Shown: piece by piece, positions 18,731-28,605 of the stretch
Position numbering within the stretch: the first letter of the stretch is position 1
How the letters are laid out: every line of letters begins with the position of its first letter
Assembly (NCBI RefSeq): GCF_002294725.1
Contig: NZ_NSFT01000002.1
Span: 1 to 64,000 of the forward strand
Direction of reading: 5' to 3'
DNA length: 64,000 bases
Source: Mesorhizobium sp. WSM4313
Lineage (GTDB): Bacteria; Pseudomonadota; Alphaproteobacteria; Rhizobiales; Rhizobiaceae
Translations under genes and position numbers: made by a program
Notes under the pieces: model-generated
The model's database searches: none
What the model saw: only the letters and a program-made list of their open reading frames with translations
Told to the model about the DNA's origin: nothing

Positions 18731-19899
18731 GCGGCGACCTCCTGCCTGACGGCGCCGAGCTTCTCCAGGCCAAGCCCGATCGCGACGTCGAGCGCCTTGA
18801 GCTGGCGGCGATGAAAGGCGCTGCCATCCACGTCGCGGACATGGGCCGCAGCCGCCTGCAGCGCCGCCGCGAAAGCAATCGGATCGTCGGTCACTACGCA
18901 ATTGTCGGGGCGATAGCCGATGCCGCGCAGCGAGCGACTGGTGGCGACGGACGGCAGGCCAAGCTCGAAGGTCTCGATGGTCTTCAACTGCACGCCGCTG
19001 CCGGCGGTGCTGATCAAGGGAATGACGGCGGCGCCGCGCACGAAGGCCTGCGCATCCGGAACCCTGCCGACGAAGGAAACGCCGGGATGCGGCGAGCTGA
19101 TGCCGGAAGGCACAATGCCCGCGATCCTGATGCGGAAATCCGGCTTCAGATGCGGCACGACCTTGGTCAGGAACCAGTCGAGGCCGATGCGGTTCGGCTG
19201 CCAGGTCCAGGTGCCGATCAGCGCGGCGTCGCAATCGATATGCCGCTTCGCCCTGCTTGTCGGCGCCTGCGCACGGGTGACCAGCGGCAGTACCGCGGAG
19301 CGCCGGTCGGAGGCGACGCCAAGTGCCGCGCGGTCTTCCTCGGCCAGCGTGAAGACAAAGCGCGCGGCGCCGCAGAGCCGCTCTTCCATGACCTTGAGGA
19401 GCCTGGCCTCGCGGCGGAACATCCAGCGCTGAAGCGCGCTGCCGGCCGCGGCCGCATTTTCCTCGGCCGAGCGGTGCTCGACATTGTGCGCGACGAAGAC
19501 GAATGGACGGTCGGCGAGAACCTTCTCAAAGGCGCCGGCGAACTGCACCGAGTTTAGGACATAGCCGTCGAAGGGACCGGCGCGTTCGATGGCGTCGCGG
19601 ACTTGCGCATCGGCAACGACACGCAGCTTGACGGAGGAAAAGGTAAGACCGGAGAGAACCGCCTTGCCCACCCAGGCAAGCTTTTGCAGCGGCGACGCGC
19701 TTTCGGTGCGCACCTCGACGGCGTCGAGCACGATGGTGTTTTGCGGATCGGACGGGGCTTTGCCCGGCCAGATGAAGCCGATCACCGTCACGCGCACGCC
19801 GGCGCGCCGCAGCGCGTCGATGATCGCGGCGTTGGCAATCTCGTAGCCTGAGGCGAGAGCGCCATCAGGCACGATCGATGTGGCGAACAGCAGATGCAT
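18727..19899 (-). CDS. Glycosyltransferase, GT4-like
   Basis: The 390-residue protein has a GT-B-type layout. The N-terminal half starts MHLLFATSIVPDGALASGYE. The C-terminal half contains GSGVQLKTIETFELGLPSVAT, the family's conserved Glu-containing nucleotide-sugar region. The ATG at 19899 fits the fold, and an upstream extension reads non-homologous sequence. AAGGA lies about ten bases upstream. It is first in the three-gene operon and divergent from the GT2-type gene. The sugar is unknown. Confidence 0.86.
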   Translation of the reverse strand: MHLLFATSIVPDGALASGYEIANAAIIDALRRAGVRVTVIGFIWPGKAPSDPQNTIVLDAVEVRTESASPLQKLAWVGKAVLSGLTFSSVKLRVVADAQVRDAIERAGPFDGYVLNSVQFAGAFEKVLADRPFVFVAHNVEHRSAEENAAAAGSALQRWMFRREARLLKVMEERLCGAARFVFTLAEEDRAALGVASDRRSAVLPLVTRAQAPTSRAKRHIDCDAALIGTWTWQPNRIGLDWFLTKVVPHLKPDFRIRIAGIVPSGISSPHPGVSFVGRVPDAQAFVRGAAVIPLISTAGSGVQLKTIETFELGLPSVATSRSLRGIGYRPDNCVVTDDPIAFAAALQAAAAHVRDVDGSAFHRRQLKALDVAIGLGLEKLGAVRQEVAA

Positions 19900-20003
19900 C
19901 TCACCTATCCTTGGCTGCAGCCGGTAGCAAAACGCGGTGAAGCCTTGATTAAATGGCACTGTCAAAGGCCGAAGACCCGGCTTTTCCGAAGGACGGGCGA
20001 GAA

Positions 20004-20027
20004 GGTGATTAACGAAACGTTATCACC
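20004..20027. promoter_or_regulatory. Inverted repeat in the divergent glycosyltransferase promoter region
   Basis: GGTGATTAACG at 20004-20014 and CGTTATCACC at 20018-20027 form a near-perfect inverted repeat with one bulged T and a 3-base spacer. The same stretch reads TTAA-N7-TTAT (20009-20023), one mismatch from a CtrA box. It lies between two divergent glycosyltransferase genes, where it could control both. Confidence 0.4.
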
Positions 20028-20068
20028 GCGATGCTATCGAGGGCTCAAACCCTCGCTGCTGGAAACGG

Positions 20069-21067
20069 ATGATCCCTTTGCCGTCCGACGCTTCTGTATC
20101 GATCGCGGGACGGTCGCCGGGGCTTGCCGCCGAGACCGTCGAGGCGGTCGTGACGCTGCCGACCTTCAAACGGCCAAAGCAGGTGCTGGAAACGCTGGCT
20201 TCGCTCAAGGCGCAACGGACCGGCAGGCGCTTTGCCGTCATCGTCATGGAAAATGAGGCCGAGGCGCGCGAGGGCGCCAAGGCGGTGCTGCCCCTGTTCG
20301 AAAGCGGCGAGATGCCCGGCCTGGTCATCATCGCGCATGAGCGCGGCAATTGCAGCGCCTACAATGCCGGTTGGCAGACGGCGATCCTGCAGTTTCCCAA
20401 TTTTCGCCACCTGCTGGTCATCGATGACGACGAGATCGCCGAGCCAGACTGGCTCGAGCGCATGTGCGGCGCCGCGGAGACACTTGAAGCCGACGTTGTC
20501 GGCGGCCCGCAGGTACCCATCTTTGCCGATGCCTCGCATGCCAGATGGGCCGAGCACCCGGTGTTCGCGCCGCCCTATCGGGAGACGGGCCGCGTGCCGG
20601 CGCTCTATTCGTCCGGCAACCTGCTGCTCGGTCGCAACGTGCTTGAGGCCATGGGACCGCCCTTCCTCGATCTCAGGTTCAATTTCATGGGCGGCGGCGA
20701 TTCCGACTTTCTCAGCCGGTGCGCGCAAAAAGGCCTCGTGCTCGGCTGGTGCGCCGAGGCAAAAGTCAACGAAACTGTCCCTGCCCGGCGCGTCGAGGCC
20801 GACTGGATCCGCGCCCGCAGTCTGCGCAATGGCGTGATCTCGACGCTGGTCGAAAAGAAGAAGCGCGCCGGCACGCCGCTTGCCGGCCTCAAGGTTTTCC
20901 TGAAGAGCCTGGCGCTGCTCGCCGCCTCGCCGCTGCGCGGCGCCATCCGGCTGGCGCGCACCGGCTCGCTGACGACGAGCCTCTATCCAGTCTATGTCGC
21001 GCTCGGCCGGGTGCTCGCCGAATTCGGATATGCCAATGAGCAGTACCGGAAGCCTGAGAAGAATTGA
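20069..21067 (+). CDS. Glycosyltransferase family 2 protein
   Basis: The 332-residue enzyme has a GT-A fold. It starts with VVTLPTFKRPKQVLETLASL, has the metal and sugar-nucleotide motif VIDDDEIAEPDW, and the later GGGDSDFLSRC block. It probably extends the repeat unit of a surface polysaccharide. It overlaps the next gene, the O-antigen ligase-like polymerase, by 32 bases, so the two are likely co-transcribed. The start is the ATG at 20069. Confidence 0.9.
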   Translation: MIPLPSDASVSIAGRSPGLAAETVEAVVTLPTFKRPKQVLETLASLKAQRTGRRFAVIVMENEAEAREGAKAVLPLFESGEMPGLVIIAHERGNCSAYNAGWQTAILQFPNFRHLLVIDDDEIAEPDWLERMCGAAETLEADVVGGPQVPIFADASHARWAEHPVFAPPYRETGRVPALYSSGNLLLGRNVLEAMGPPFLDLRFNFMGGGDSDFLSRCAQKGLVLGWCAEAKVNETVPARRVEADWIRARSLRNGVISTLVEKKKRAGTPLAGLKVFLKSLALLAASPLRGAIRLARTGSLTTSLYPVYVALGRVLAEFGYANEQYRKPEKN

Positions 21068-22355
21068 GCACGCGCCGCTTGGCGCCGCCTTCACCAGGGA
21101 AGGTGTGGCGACGGCTATCGCCGCGCTCCTGTTCACCGTCATCATCGTCTCGTTCCGGCCCTTCCAGCCGGCAGGCGCGGAACTGACGGGCGACGGCGGC
21201 GACATCGTCAACCAACTCGGCTTCGGCTCGCTCGGCGCGGTCTCCATCTTCTCGCTGCTGGCCTTCGCCGACCCGCGCGTGGTGCGCTCGCTGGTGAGCC
21301 CTTCCTGGGCGCTGATGCTGGGCTTCTTCTTCCTGTCGGTGGTGCTTGCCACCGATCCGCCCGCGGCGATGCGCGCCGCCTCCTTCACCATGATCGGCAT
21401 CATCACCATGGCGACGATCCTGGTGTTGCCGCGCGATGCCGATTCCTTCGCCAGGATGGTCATCTTCACCGCCGTCGTGGTGATCGGTCTTTCCTATGTC
21501 GGCCTGGTTGTCTTCCCGCATGAAGCGCTTCACACCGCCGACTCGCAGGAGCCCGAGCATGCCGGCCTGTGGCGCGGCGTCTTCACGCACAAGAACATCG
21601 CCGGTCCGGTGATGGCTTGTTTCAGCTTCGCCGGACTGTACCTCTTCCGGCGCGGCCAGCGCTGGTGGGGCGCCGGCATCTTCTGCGCGGCGATGATCTT
21701 CATGCTGCACACCGGCTCCAAGACGACCGCCGGGCTGATCCCGTTCTCGATCATGATCGTCGTGCTGCCCAGCCTCATCGGCATGCGGCTCGGCACGCCG
21801 ATCCTATTTGCGCTGGCCATCATCGCGACCGCCGTCGGCACGCTCGGCATCGTCTTCATCGCGCCGGTGAAGCATCTGGCGGCAATCTATTTCCCCGATC
21901 TCACCTACACCGGACGCACGACGCTCTGGGAGTTCGCCGGCGAGATGCTGGCGAAGAAGCCCTGGACCGGCTACGGCTATGAAAGCTTCTGGGGGACGCC
22001 ACTGCTGCTCAACCAGGACCAGCCCTTCGACCGGCCCTGGGATATCCGCACCATCGTTCACGGTCACGACGGCTATCTCGACATCGCCGTACTGATGGGC
22101 ATCCCGGCGCTCTGCGTCGCCGTCTACACCTTCCTGATCGCCCCTTTGCGCGACTATATGCGCATCCCGGCGCGCAAGGAAAATATCTTCCTCGGCGACT
22201 TTTTCATGATGGTGGTGCTGTTTACGGCGCTGAACGGTTTCCTGGAAAGCTTCTTCTTCCATCGCGGCGATCCCGTCTGGCTGTTCTTCGTGCTCGGCGT
22301 ACTCGGCTTGAGACAAGTCTCGCTGCGGCCGATCCCGGTTCGCCTTTCAAACTAA
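21036..22355 (+). CDS. O-antigen ligase / polymerase family membrane protein
   Basis: The 439-residue protein has about ten to twelve membrane segments and a periplasmic loop with FPDLTYTGRTTLWEFAGEML, followed by HGHDGYLDIAVLMGIPAL. Both blocks are typical of the Wzy_C/WaaL/O-antigen ligase family. It is expected to polymerise or ligate lipid-linked oligosaccharides on the periplasmic side. The start is inside the previous gene, at the ATG at 21036 or 21030. With the flippase and GumC protein it completes a Wzy-type export set. Confidence 0.88.
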   Translation: MSSTGSLRRIEHAPLGAAFTREGVATAIAALLFTVIIVSFRPFQPAGAELTGDGGDIVNQLGFGSLGAVSIFSLLAFADPRVVRSLVSPSWALMLGFFFLSVVLATDPPAAMRAASFTMIGIITMATILVLPRDADSFARMVIFTAVVVIGLSYVGLVVFPHEALHTADSQEPEHAGLWRGVFTHKNIAGPVMACFSFAGLYLFRRGQRWWGAGIFCAAMIFMLHTGSKTTAGLIPFSIMIVVLPSLIGMRLGTPILFALAIIATAVGTLGIVFIAPVKHLAAIYFPDLTYTGRTTLWEFAGEMLAKKPWTGYGYESFWGTPLLLNQDQPFDRPWDIRTIVHGHDGYLDIAVLMGIPALCVAVYTFLIAPLRDYMRIPARKENIFLGDFFMMVVLFTALNGFLESFFFHRGDPVWLFFVLGVLGLRQVSLRPIPVRLSN

Positions 22356-22435
22356 TCCTGGCCGATCGATCTCCCGCCGACTGCTCTTTTCCACTGCGGC
22401 GCAACCGTCTAAGGAGAGCCTTCTCGGAGGTTTTC

Positions 22436-23251
22436 ATGACGATCAGGCTCATTCTCGCCGGTTGCGGCAATATGGGTTACGCCATGCTCTCGGGCTGGCT
22501 GAAATCCGCCAAGCTCGAGCCGCAAGCGGTGTTCGTGGTCGAGCCCAACACGGAACTGCGCCAGCGCGCCGCACATCTGGGCTGCCGCACCGCCGCCGAC
22601 GCTGCGGGCATTCCGGCCGATGCCGTGCCCGATCTCGTCGTCATCGCGGTAAAGCCGCAGGTGATCCGCGAGGTGACGGCGCAGTACAAGCGCTTCGGCG
22701 ACGGCAGGACCAGCTTTCTCTCCATCGCCGCCGGCATGCCGGTCGCCACTTTCGAGGAAATCCTGGGCGAGCTCGCGCCGGTCATCCGCTGCATGCCGAA
22801 CACGCCGGCGGCGATCGGCAAAGGCATGATGGTCGTTTTCTCCAACCCGCTGGTCTCCGACGACGTCCGCCGCTTCGTCCTTGAGCTGCTTTCGGCGAGC
22901 GGCGTCGTGACGACGATCGACGACGAGGGCCTCATGGACGCCGTGACGGCGGTCTCCGGCTCCGGCCCGGCCTATATCTTCCACTTCATCGAGGCGCTGA
23001 CGGTCGCGGCCGAGAAGGCCGGTCTTCCCGCCGAAACCGCCAAGCTGCTTGCCATGCAGACCGTCTTCGGCGCCGCCTCGCTCGCCGCGGAAGCAGACGA
23101 GGAGCCGGGCGTGCTGCGCCAGCAGGTGACCAGCCCCAACGGCACGACCGCAGCGGCGCTTGCGGTGCTGATGGGCGGCGACCGCTTGACGAAGCTCGTC
23201 ACCGACGCCGTGGAAGCCGCGCGGCTCAGGTCGATAGAGCTGGGGAAGTAA
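22436..23251 (+). CDS. proC: Pyrroline-5-carboxylate reductase
   Basis: The 271-residue cytosolic enzyme makes proline from 1-pyrroline-5-carboxylate with NAD(P)H. The nucleotide motif is AGCGNMGYAM at the N-terminus. The signature GSGPAYIFHFIEAL and the QQVTSPNGTTAAAL block are near the C-terminus. GGAGG at 22426-22430 is six bases before the ATG. The 3' end overlaps the convergent SAF-domain gene by 26 bases. Confidence 0.95.
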   Translation: MTIRLILAGCGNMGYAMLSGWLKSAKLEPQAVFVVEPNTELRQRAAHLGCRTAADAAGIPADAVPDLVVIAVKPQVIREVTAQYKRFGDGRTSFLSIAAGMPVATFEEILGELAPVIRCMPNTPAAIGKGMMVVFSNPLVSDDVRRFVLELLSASGVVTTIDDEGLMDAVTAVSGSGPAYIFHFIEALTVAAEKAGLPAETAKLLAMQTVFGAASLAAEADEEPGVLRQQVTSPNGTTAAALAVLMGGDRLTKLVTDAVEAARLRSIELGK

Positions 23252-24566
23252 TCTTCGTTCCGTAGAGCATGTCATCCTGAAGCCGGCGCAGGGCGTAGAG
23301 CCTCGTTGTCCGGTCCGGCACGGCATTGTCCTCAGTCAACAACTCGCCCTTGTTCACCGGCTTCAGCACCTTGCCGCCTTCGAGCAAGCCGACCGGGACG
23401 GCGCGGACGGCGCGGGCATCGCCGACGGTCATGGTCCAGGAGCGGTAACAAGTCTCGCCGATCGCATCCAGGGTCTCCCCGGCGGCAAGGTCGCGCTTGG
23501 CGACTGCGCAGACTTCCGCCACCGGCCTCGGCAGAGGCACCATATCGGGCTTGCCGTAGAGCATGATGCGGGCGGCGGTGAGCGGCACCTCCAGCGAAGT
23601 CAGGTGATAGGGCCGGAACAGGCCGTAATAAGGGCCCGTGCCGACATGGAGATCGTCCATGCGTTCGACGACGCGCGGGTGCATCGCCTCGACGATGACG
23701 AAAACGCCGGGCGCCACGCCCTTGCCGATCGTGTAATCGACGACGCCTTTCCTCGACAGGAGCCCGCCACGCTCTTTCGGGATCAGCACCTTGGCCAGCT
23801 GATCGCGATCGGCCCTGGGGCCGTGCATGCCTGGAACATCCGGGACCAGCCCGGTGGCGTTGGCAATGGCGCACATCTCGACCATGGTCTTCGAGCCGTC
23901 GACAAACTCGACCAGCATGCGCGGGTTCATGTTGCGGCGCGCCGCCTCTTCCCGGTAGTCGTCGGGAACCGCGTCGTGGTTGAGCGGATTGTTCTTGCCC
24001 TTGCCGGCCGCGACGATGCCTAGCCCAAGCGCCGAGGCGAATTCGATCAGCTCCATGCAGCTTGACGGCTCGTCGCCCGCGCCGACCGAATAGACGACAC
24101 CCAGCCGGTCTGCCTGCTGCTTCAGGTAGCAGCCGATGGTCACGTCAGCCTCGACGTTCATCATCACCAGATGCTTGCCATGCTCCATCGCCATCAGGTC
24201 GAAATCGGCGGCGACGCCAGGTTTTCCGGTAGCGTCGATGACGACGTCGATCAGCGGGTTGGTGACCAGCATCTCGTTCGAGGTGATGGCGATCCTGCCG
24301 CTCTCGATCGCCCGGGTAACCATGGAAGCGGTTTCGGCCTCTACCGCCATCGCCTCGTCGCCAAAGGCGATGCGGATCGCCTCACGGGCGGTGTGCGGAC
24401 GGCGCGTGGAGATGGCCGCGATCGAGATGCCCGGCATCAGCATGCCCTGAGTCACCAGATCGGTCCCCATCTCGCCGGAGCCGATGACGCCGATGCGCAC
24501 CGGCCTGCCCTCGGCGGCGCGTCGGGCAAGCTCGCGGGCAAGCCCGGTCAGGGTGATATTGGTCAT
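23226..24566 (-). CDS. Homoserine dehydrogenase-like oxidoreductase with SAF domain
   Basis: The 446-residue protein begins with a Rossmann domain (GVIGSGEMGTDLVTQG near residue 25). A central homoserine dehydrogenase-like part follows, and a C-terminal SAF domain contains LAAGETLDAIG. This architecture is shared by uncharacterised NAD(P)-dependent enzymes often linked to sugar-acid or polyol catabolism in rhizobia. The substrate is not known, and no catabolic or transport gene is adjacent. The ATG is at 24566. Confidence 0.82.
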   Translation of the reverse strand: MTNITLTGLARELARRAAEGRPVRIGVIGSGEMGTDLVTQGMLMPGISIAAISTRRPHTAREAIRIAFGDEAMAVEAETASMVTRAIESGRIAITSNEMLVTNPLIDVVIDATGKPGVAADFDLMAMEHGKHLVMMNVEADVTIGCYLKQQADRLGVVYSVGAGDEPSSCMELIEFASALGLGIVAAGKGKNNPLNHDAVPDDYREEAARRNMNPRMLVEFVDGSKTMVEMCAIANATGLVPDVPGMHGPRADRDQLAKVLIPKERGGLLSRKGVVDYTIGKGVAPGVFVIVEAMHPRVVERMDDLHVGTGPYYGLFRPYHLTSLEVPLTAARIMLYGKPDMVPLPRPVAEVCAVAKRDLAAGETLDAIGETCYRSWTMTVGDARAVRAVPVGLLEGGKVLKPVNKGELLTEDNAVPDRTTRLYALRRLQDDMLYGTKITSPALST

Positions 24567-24976
24567 GCAACAAAATCCACGGCTTTTTGCTCGGCCGGCA
24601 ATACAGGGAACGATCCGCGTTTGCCAATCAAACCAGGCTGAAATGGCGTTTTCTTGCGCGTGCTTTGCAAGGCCGCAGCAGATTTCGCGGGAGCTTGTGC
24701 ATGGCCGCCGTACGATTCGCCGTTTCTTTCAGACCATAACCATCGCTGCGCGCTTTGAACTGGGAGAGTCCCGACGAGCGCGCCCGGTTTCTGTGCCATT
24801 TTTGCTACAGGCTTTAACCCTAATGCCGGAAATCGCAATTTTAGCGGGTGTCTAATCCATTATATGCTCACGGCCCCAAAAAATCTGATAGATACTGGCT
24901 GAAAGGTCCGGTGGCAGGCTTGGGCAAATAAGCGCCAATAAAAAAATAATGGCGCGGGGATAGTCACGGGGTAGAA
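24567..24976. promoter_or_regulatory. Divergent intergenic region upstream of the secretion locus
   Basis: These 410 bases separate the SAF-domain gene from the TolC-like gene and hold no credible gene. The right part is AT-rich. GCGCCA at 24932-24937 and TGGCGC at 24950-24955 form a 6-bp inverted repeat around a run of A and T, a possible operator just before the TolC-like start. No clear -35/-10 pair was found. Confidence 0.4.
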
Positions 24977-26425
24977 ATGACCAGGACGGGTAAAATTACC
25001 GTCGGCTGGCGCGTTGCGCTTGCTGTCACGGTGTCAATGTTGGCTTGTGGTAGCGCCAGCGCACTCACACTCAAAGAAGCTGTCGCCGTCGCCGTGGAGT
25101 CCAATCCGGAGATTGGACAGGCGATCGAAAACCGCGAAGCGATCGAATTCGAGCTGCGACAGGCCAAAGGCCTTTACCTTCCCAGCGTCGACCTGGAAGC
25201 ATCGACCGGCGTTCGCCGCCTGGACAACGACACGCGGCGCGCTCTCGACGAGGATCACAAAGCTCTCTATCCGAACGAGGCAGACCTCACCGTCTCGCAG
25301 ACGCTTTATGACAGCGGCGCAAGGCGGGCGGAGCTGAACCGCCAGGCCTCGCGGGTCGATGGAGCGTCCTTCAGGGTTCTGGAACGGTCCGAGTTCATCG
25401 GGCTCGCCGTCGTCCAGGATTATCTGGAATACATGCTGCAGGCTTCGATCGTGGTCGAAGCCAAGAAGAACCTCGGCTTCCATCAGTCCATCCTCAGCGA
25501 TATCAGGCAAGGCATCGCAGGCGGCGCGCTCAACGATGCCGACCGGCAGCAGGCCGAGGAACGCCTTTATGCCGCCAAGGCGCGGATGCAGGAAGCGACC
25601 GAAGAACTCGAGGCGGCCAAGATCCGCTTCTTCAAGAATGTCGGCAAGCCGCTGACCAACGCGTCGCGGCCCGCCGATGTCGCAGCCGCCCTGCCGCGGT
25701 CGCTGGACGATGCGATCGGGCTCGCCAGGCAGAACAATCCGCGCGTCCATATGGCCAACAGCGACATCGACGCCGCCGCTTCGCTGGTCGACGCGGCGCG
25801 GGCGAAATACGGCCCGACGGTTACCGCCGAGGGCGTTGCCCGGGGCGGATATGACATCGACGGGGACAATGGCGACGCGAGCGATCTGCAGGCTCGGGTG
25901 GTGCTGCGCTGGAACCTCTATCGCGGCGGCATCGACAAGGCCAACGAACAGGAACAGATTCGCCGCACCAGCGAGCAGCGCCTTGCGTTGCACCAGGTGC
26001 TGCGCGAGATCGAGGAAGCCGTCCGGACCTCATGGGACCGCCGCTTCCGCCAGGCGGAGCTGGCAAAGACACTGCGGCAGCAGGCAGCCACCAATGAAAA
26101 GCTGGTCGCCTCCTATCGCGAGCAGTTCAAGGTCGGGCAGCGCTCGCTGCTCGACGTGCTCGATGCCCAGAACACGCGCTTCAACACCGCGACGCTGGCC
26201 GACACGTCGTCCTACGCGTCGCTGTTCGCGGAATACCGGCTGCTGGCCGCAACCGGCGAATTGCTGAAGACGCTCAACATCCAGCCGGCCAAGCAGGCCG
26301 CGGCCTACGCGCGTGAGGAATTCGGTGTGCCGGCCACGGCCGATACCGAGACCTATGCGCGCACGCCGTCGGAGCAGAAGAACGATCTGCCGTTCGACAT
26401 CCTCGCGCCGGTCAGGAAAAAGTAG
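24977..26425 (+). CDS. TolC family outer membrane protein of a type I secretion system
   Basis: The 482-residue protein has a signal peptide (cleavage near ASA-LTLKEA, about residue 30) and two repeated coiled-coil halves typical of TolC. The early motif LTLKEAVAVAVESNPEI and later GQRSLLDVLDAQNTRFN are the family's conserved helices. It should form the outer-membrane tunnel used by the ABC exporter and HlyD adaptor downstream. The gap to the exporter gene is 38 bases, so they likely form one operon. Confidence 0.93.
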   Translation: MTRTGKITVGWRVALAVTVSMLACGSASALTLKEAVAVAVESNPEIGQAIENREAIEFELRQAKGLYLPSVDLEASTGVRRLDNDTRRALDEDHKALYPNEADLTVSQTLYDSGARRAELNRQASRVDGASFRVLERSEFIGLAVVQDYLEYMLQASIVVEAKKNLGFHQSILSDIRQGIAGGALNDADRQQAEERLYAAKARMQEATEELEAAKIRFFKNVGKPLTNASRPADVAAALPRSLDDAIGLARQNNPRVHMANSDIDAAASLVDAARAKYGPTVTAEGVARGGYDIDGDNGDASDLQARVVLRWNLYRGGIDKANEQEQIRRTSEQRLALHQVLREIEEAVRTSWDRRFRQAELAKTLRQQAATNEKLVASYREQFKVGQRSLLDVLDAQNTRFNTATLADTSSYASLFAEYRLLAATGELLKTLNIQPAKQAAAYAREEFGVPATADTETYARTPSEQKNDLPFDILAPVRKK

Positions 26426-26463
26426 CCGATGTAGTATCGATCTTCGGTCCTTCGGGGCGGATC

Positions 26464-28596
26464 GTGAACCAGCAACCTAATATCCTATCGCCCAAGGAGG
26501 CTTTCAAAGCCTGCTTCTGCGCTGTGGCGGCCTATCTCGGCAGGCCGAGCGCCGAAACGGTGCTGTTTGCCGGCGTGCCGATTTCGGAGACGCGCATCGA
26601 GCCGGACGAGATCCGTCATCTGGCCGAGCGCATCGGCCTGGAGGTGCAGAATTTCAGCCATCGCGATTTCCTGCGCGGCCGCTTCGATCTTCCGGCCATC
26701 GTCTTTCGCGTCAGCCAATTGCCGATCGCCCTCCTGGCGGAAATCGAGGGCGGGCAATATCTGACGGCGCCACAGGAAAACGGCCGCACCACGATCGACA
26801 GGTCGGAACTCGCCGAAAGCTATATCAGCGGCGGCACGTCCTTCTCGATCACCTATGCTAATCAGGCCGAGGAGATGACGGTCGGCACCGCCGCGCGGAT
26901 CGAAAGGCGCCACTGGCTCACCGGCACGATGGGGGCGTTCTGGCGCACCTATTCGAAAGTGGTGCTGTCGGCGGTGTTCATCAATCTGCTGGCGATCGCC
27001 TCGCCGATCTTCACCATGAATGTCTACGACCGCATCCTGCCCAACAAGGCGATCTCGACGCTGTGGGTGCTGGCGCTCGGCATCGGCGCGGCGATCCTGT
27101 TCGACCTGCTGCTGAAGACGGCCAGGGCGTCGCTGATCGACTATGCCGGTCGCAAGGCGGACCTGCGAATTTCCTACCTGCTGTTCGAGAAAGTGCTGAA
27201 TTCCTCGCTTTCGGCGCGGCCCGGGTCGACGGGTGAATATGCAAACCGCGTCACGCAATACGAATTCGTGCGCGAGTTCTTCACCTCGAACACCATCAGC
27301 GTCTTCATCGACACGATCTTCGTCTTCGTCTTTCTGGCTGTCATCTACGCCATCGGCGGCTGGCTGGTGGTCATACCGGCGCTGGCCTTCGTCATCTCCG
27401 TCATTGTCGGGCTGATCACGCAGCGGCGGATCGGCAAGCGGGTCGCGGCCTCGATGAACGAGGCGTCGCAGCGCCAGGCCCTGCTGGTCGAGTCCATCTC
27501 GACGCTGGAGACGATCAAGTCGCTGCGCGCCGAGGCCTACCTGCTGCGCAAATGGGGCGAGCACTCGAAGAACGCGGCCAACACGTCGGAAAAAATCAAG
27601 GAGCTCTCGGCGGCGGCGGGCAACATCACCGGCGCCATCCAGCAATTCGTGACGGTCGCCCTGGTCGTGGCCGGCGCCTATGCGTTCTCGGAAGGCCAGG
27701 TGTCGACCGGCGCCATCATCGGCACCGTGATGCTCGCCGGCCGCGCCGTGGCGCCGCTCGGCCAGATCGCCATCACGCTTGCCCGGTTCCGGCAGGCGAT
27801 GCTGTCGCTCAAGATCATCAACACGATCATGTCGCAACCGGAGGACCGCCCCGACACCGTCGGCTTCGTCAACCGGCCGATCCGCAGCGGCGCGCTGGTC
27901 TTCAGGAATGTCGGCTTCGCCTATCCGGGCACGGAAAACGAGGTTCTGAGCGGGCTCAACATCGCGGTCAAGCCTGGCGAGCGGGTCGGCATCATCGGCC
28001 GCATCGGCTCCGGCAAGACCACGATGGGACGGCTGATCGGCCGGCTGTTCCTGCCGACGTCGGGGGAGCTGCTGCTCGACGGCATCGACATCCGCCAATA
28101 CCACCCTTCGGAAGTCCGCGCCGCGGTCGGCATCGTCGCGCAGGCCGGGGACCTGTTTTCGGGAACCATCAAGGAGAACCTCCTGATGGCGGCGCCGGGA
28201 GCGACGGACGAGGAGATCATCGATGCGGCGAAGGCCGCCGGCGTCGACGACTTCGTGTCGCGGCATCCGCGTGGCTACGACATGAATGTCGGCGAGCGTG
28301 GCACCAATCTCTCGGGCGGCCAAAGGCAGGCTGTGGCGATCGCGCGGCTGCTTTTGACCAAACCGAAGATCGTCTTCCTGGACGAGCCGTCGGGTTCGAT
28401 GGATCTCGCTTCCGAGCGGCAGTTGATCAAGCAGCTCAAGGTGGCGTTCGACCGCAGCACGACGCTGATCGTGTCGACCCATCGCTACAGCATGCTGGAA
28501 CTTGCCGACCGCCTCATCGTCATCGACCAGGGCCGCGTCGTCGCCGACGGGCCGAAGGAACAAGTCATTCAGGCGCTGCAGAAGGCAAATGCCTGA
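26464..28596 (+). CDS. Type I secretion ABC transporter (permease-ATPase)
   Basis: The 710-residue exporter has an N-terminal C39-like domain (about residues 10-135), six membrane segments (about 160-430) and an ATPase domain. The ATPase shows Walker A GRIGSGKTT near 512, signature LSGGQ near 617 and Walker B IVFLDEP near 635. The C39-like domain lacks the Cys-Gly dyad of active C39 peptidases, as in LapB- or HlyB-type exporters, so it should bind substrate rather than cut it. The start is a GTG at 26464. The likely substrate is the giant adhesin encoded downstream. Confidence 0.94.
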   Translation: MNQQPNILSPKEAFKACFCAVAAYLGRPSAETVLFAGVPISETRIEPDEIRHLAERIGLEVQNFSHRDFLRGRFDLPAIVFRVSQLPIALLAEIEGGQYLTAPQENGRTTIDRSELAESYISGGTSFSITYANQAEEMTVGTAARIERRHWLTGTMGAFWRTYSKVVLSAVFINLLAIASPIFTMNVYDRILPNKAISTLWVLALGIGAAILFDLLLKTARASLIDYAGRKADLRISYLLFEKVLNSSLSARPGSTGEYANRVTQYEFVREFFTSNTISVFIDTIFVFVFLAVIYAIGGWLVVIPALAFVISVIVGLITQRRIGKRVAASMNEASQRQALLVESISTLETIKSLRAEAYLLRKWGEHSKNAANTSEKIKELSAAAGNITGAIQQFVTVALVVAGAYAFSEGQVSTGAIIGTVMLAGRAVAPLGQIAITLARFRQAMLSLKIINTIMSQPEDRPDTVGFVNRPIRSGALVFRNVGFAYPGTENEVLSGLNIAVKPGERVGIIGRIGSGKTTMGRLIGRLFLPTSGELLLDGIDIRQYHPSEVRAAVGIVAQAGDLFSGTIKENLLMAAPGATDEEIIDAAKAAGVDDFVSRHPRGYDMNVGERGTNLSGGQRQAVAIARLLLTKPKIVFLDEPSGSMDLASERQLIKQLKVAFDRSTTLIVSTHRYSMLELADRLIVIDQGRVVADGPKEQVIQALQKANA

Positions 28597-28605
28597 CCGG
28601 AACGT

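Noticed and set aside
26485..28563. 692-codon minus-strand open frame opposite the ABC exporter
   Set aside because: The exporter on the plus strand has all its motifs. The antisense translation is Asp/Arg/Gln-rich without any domain.
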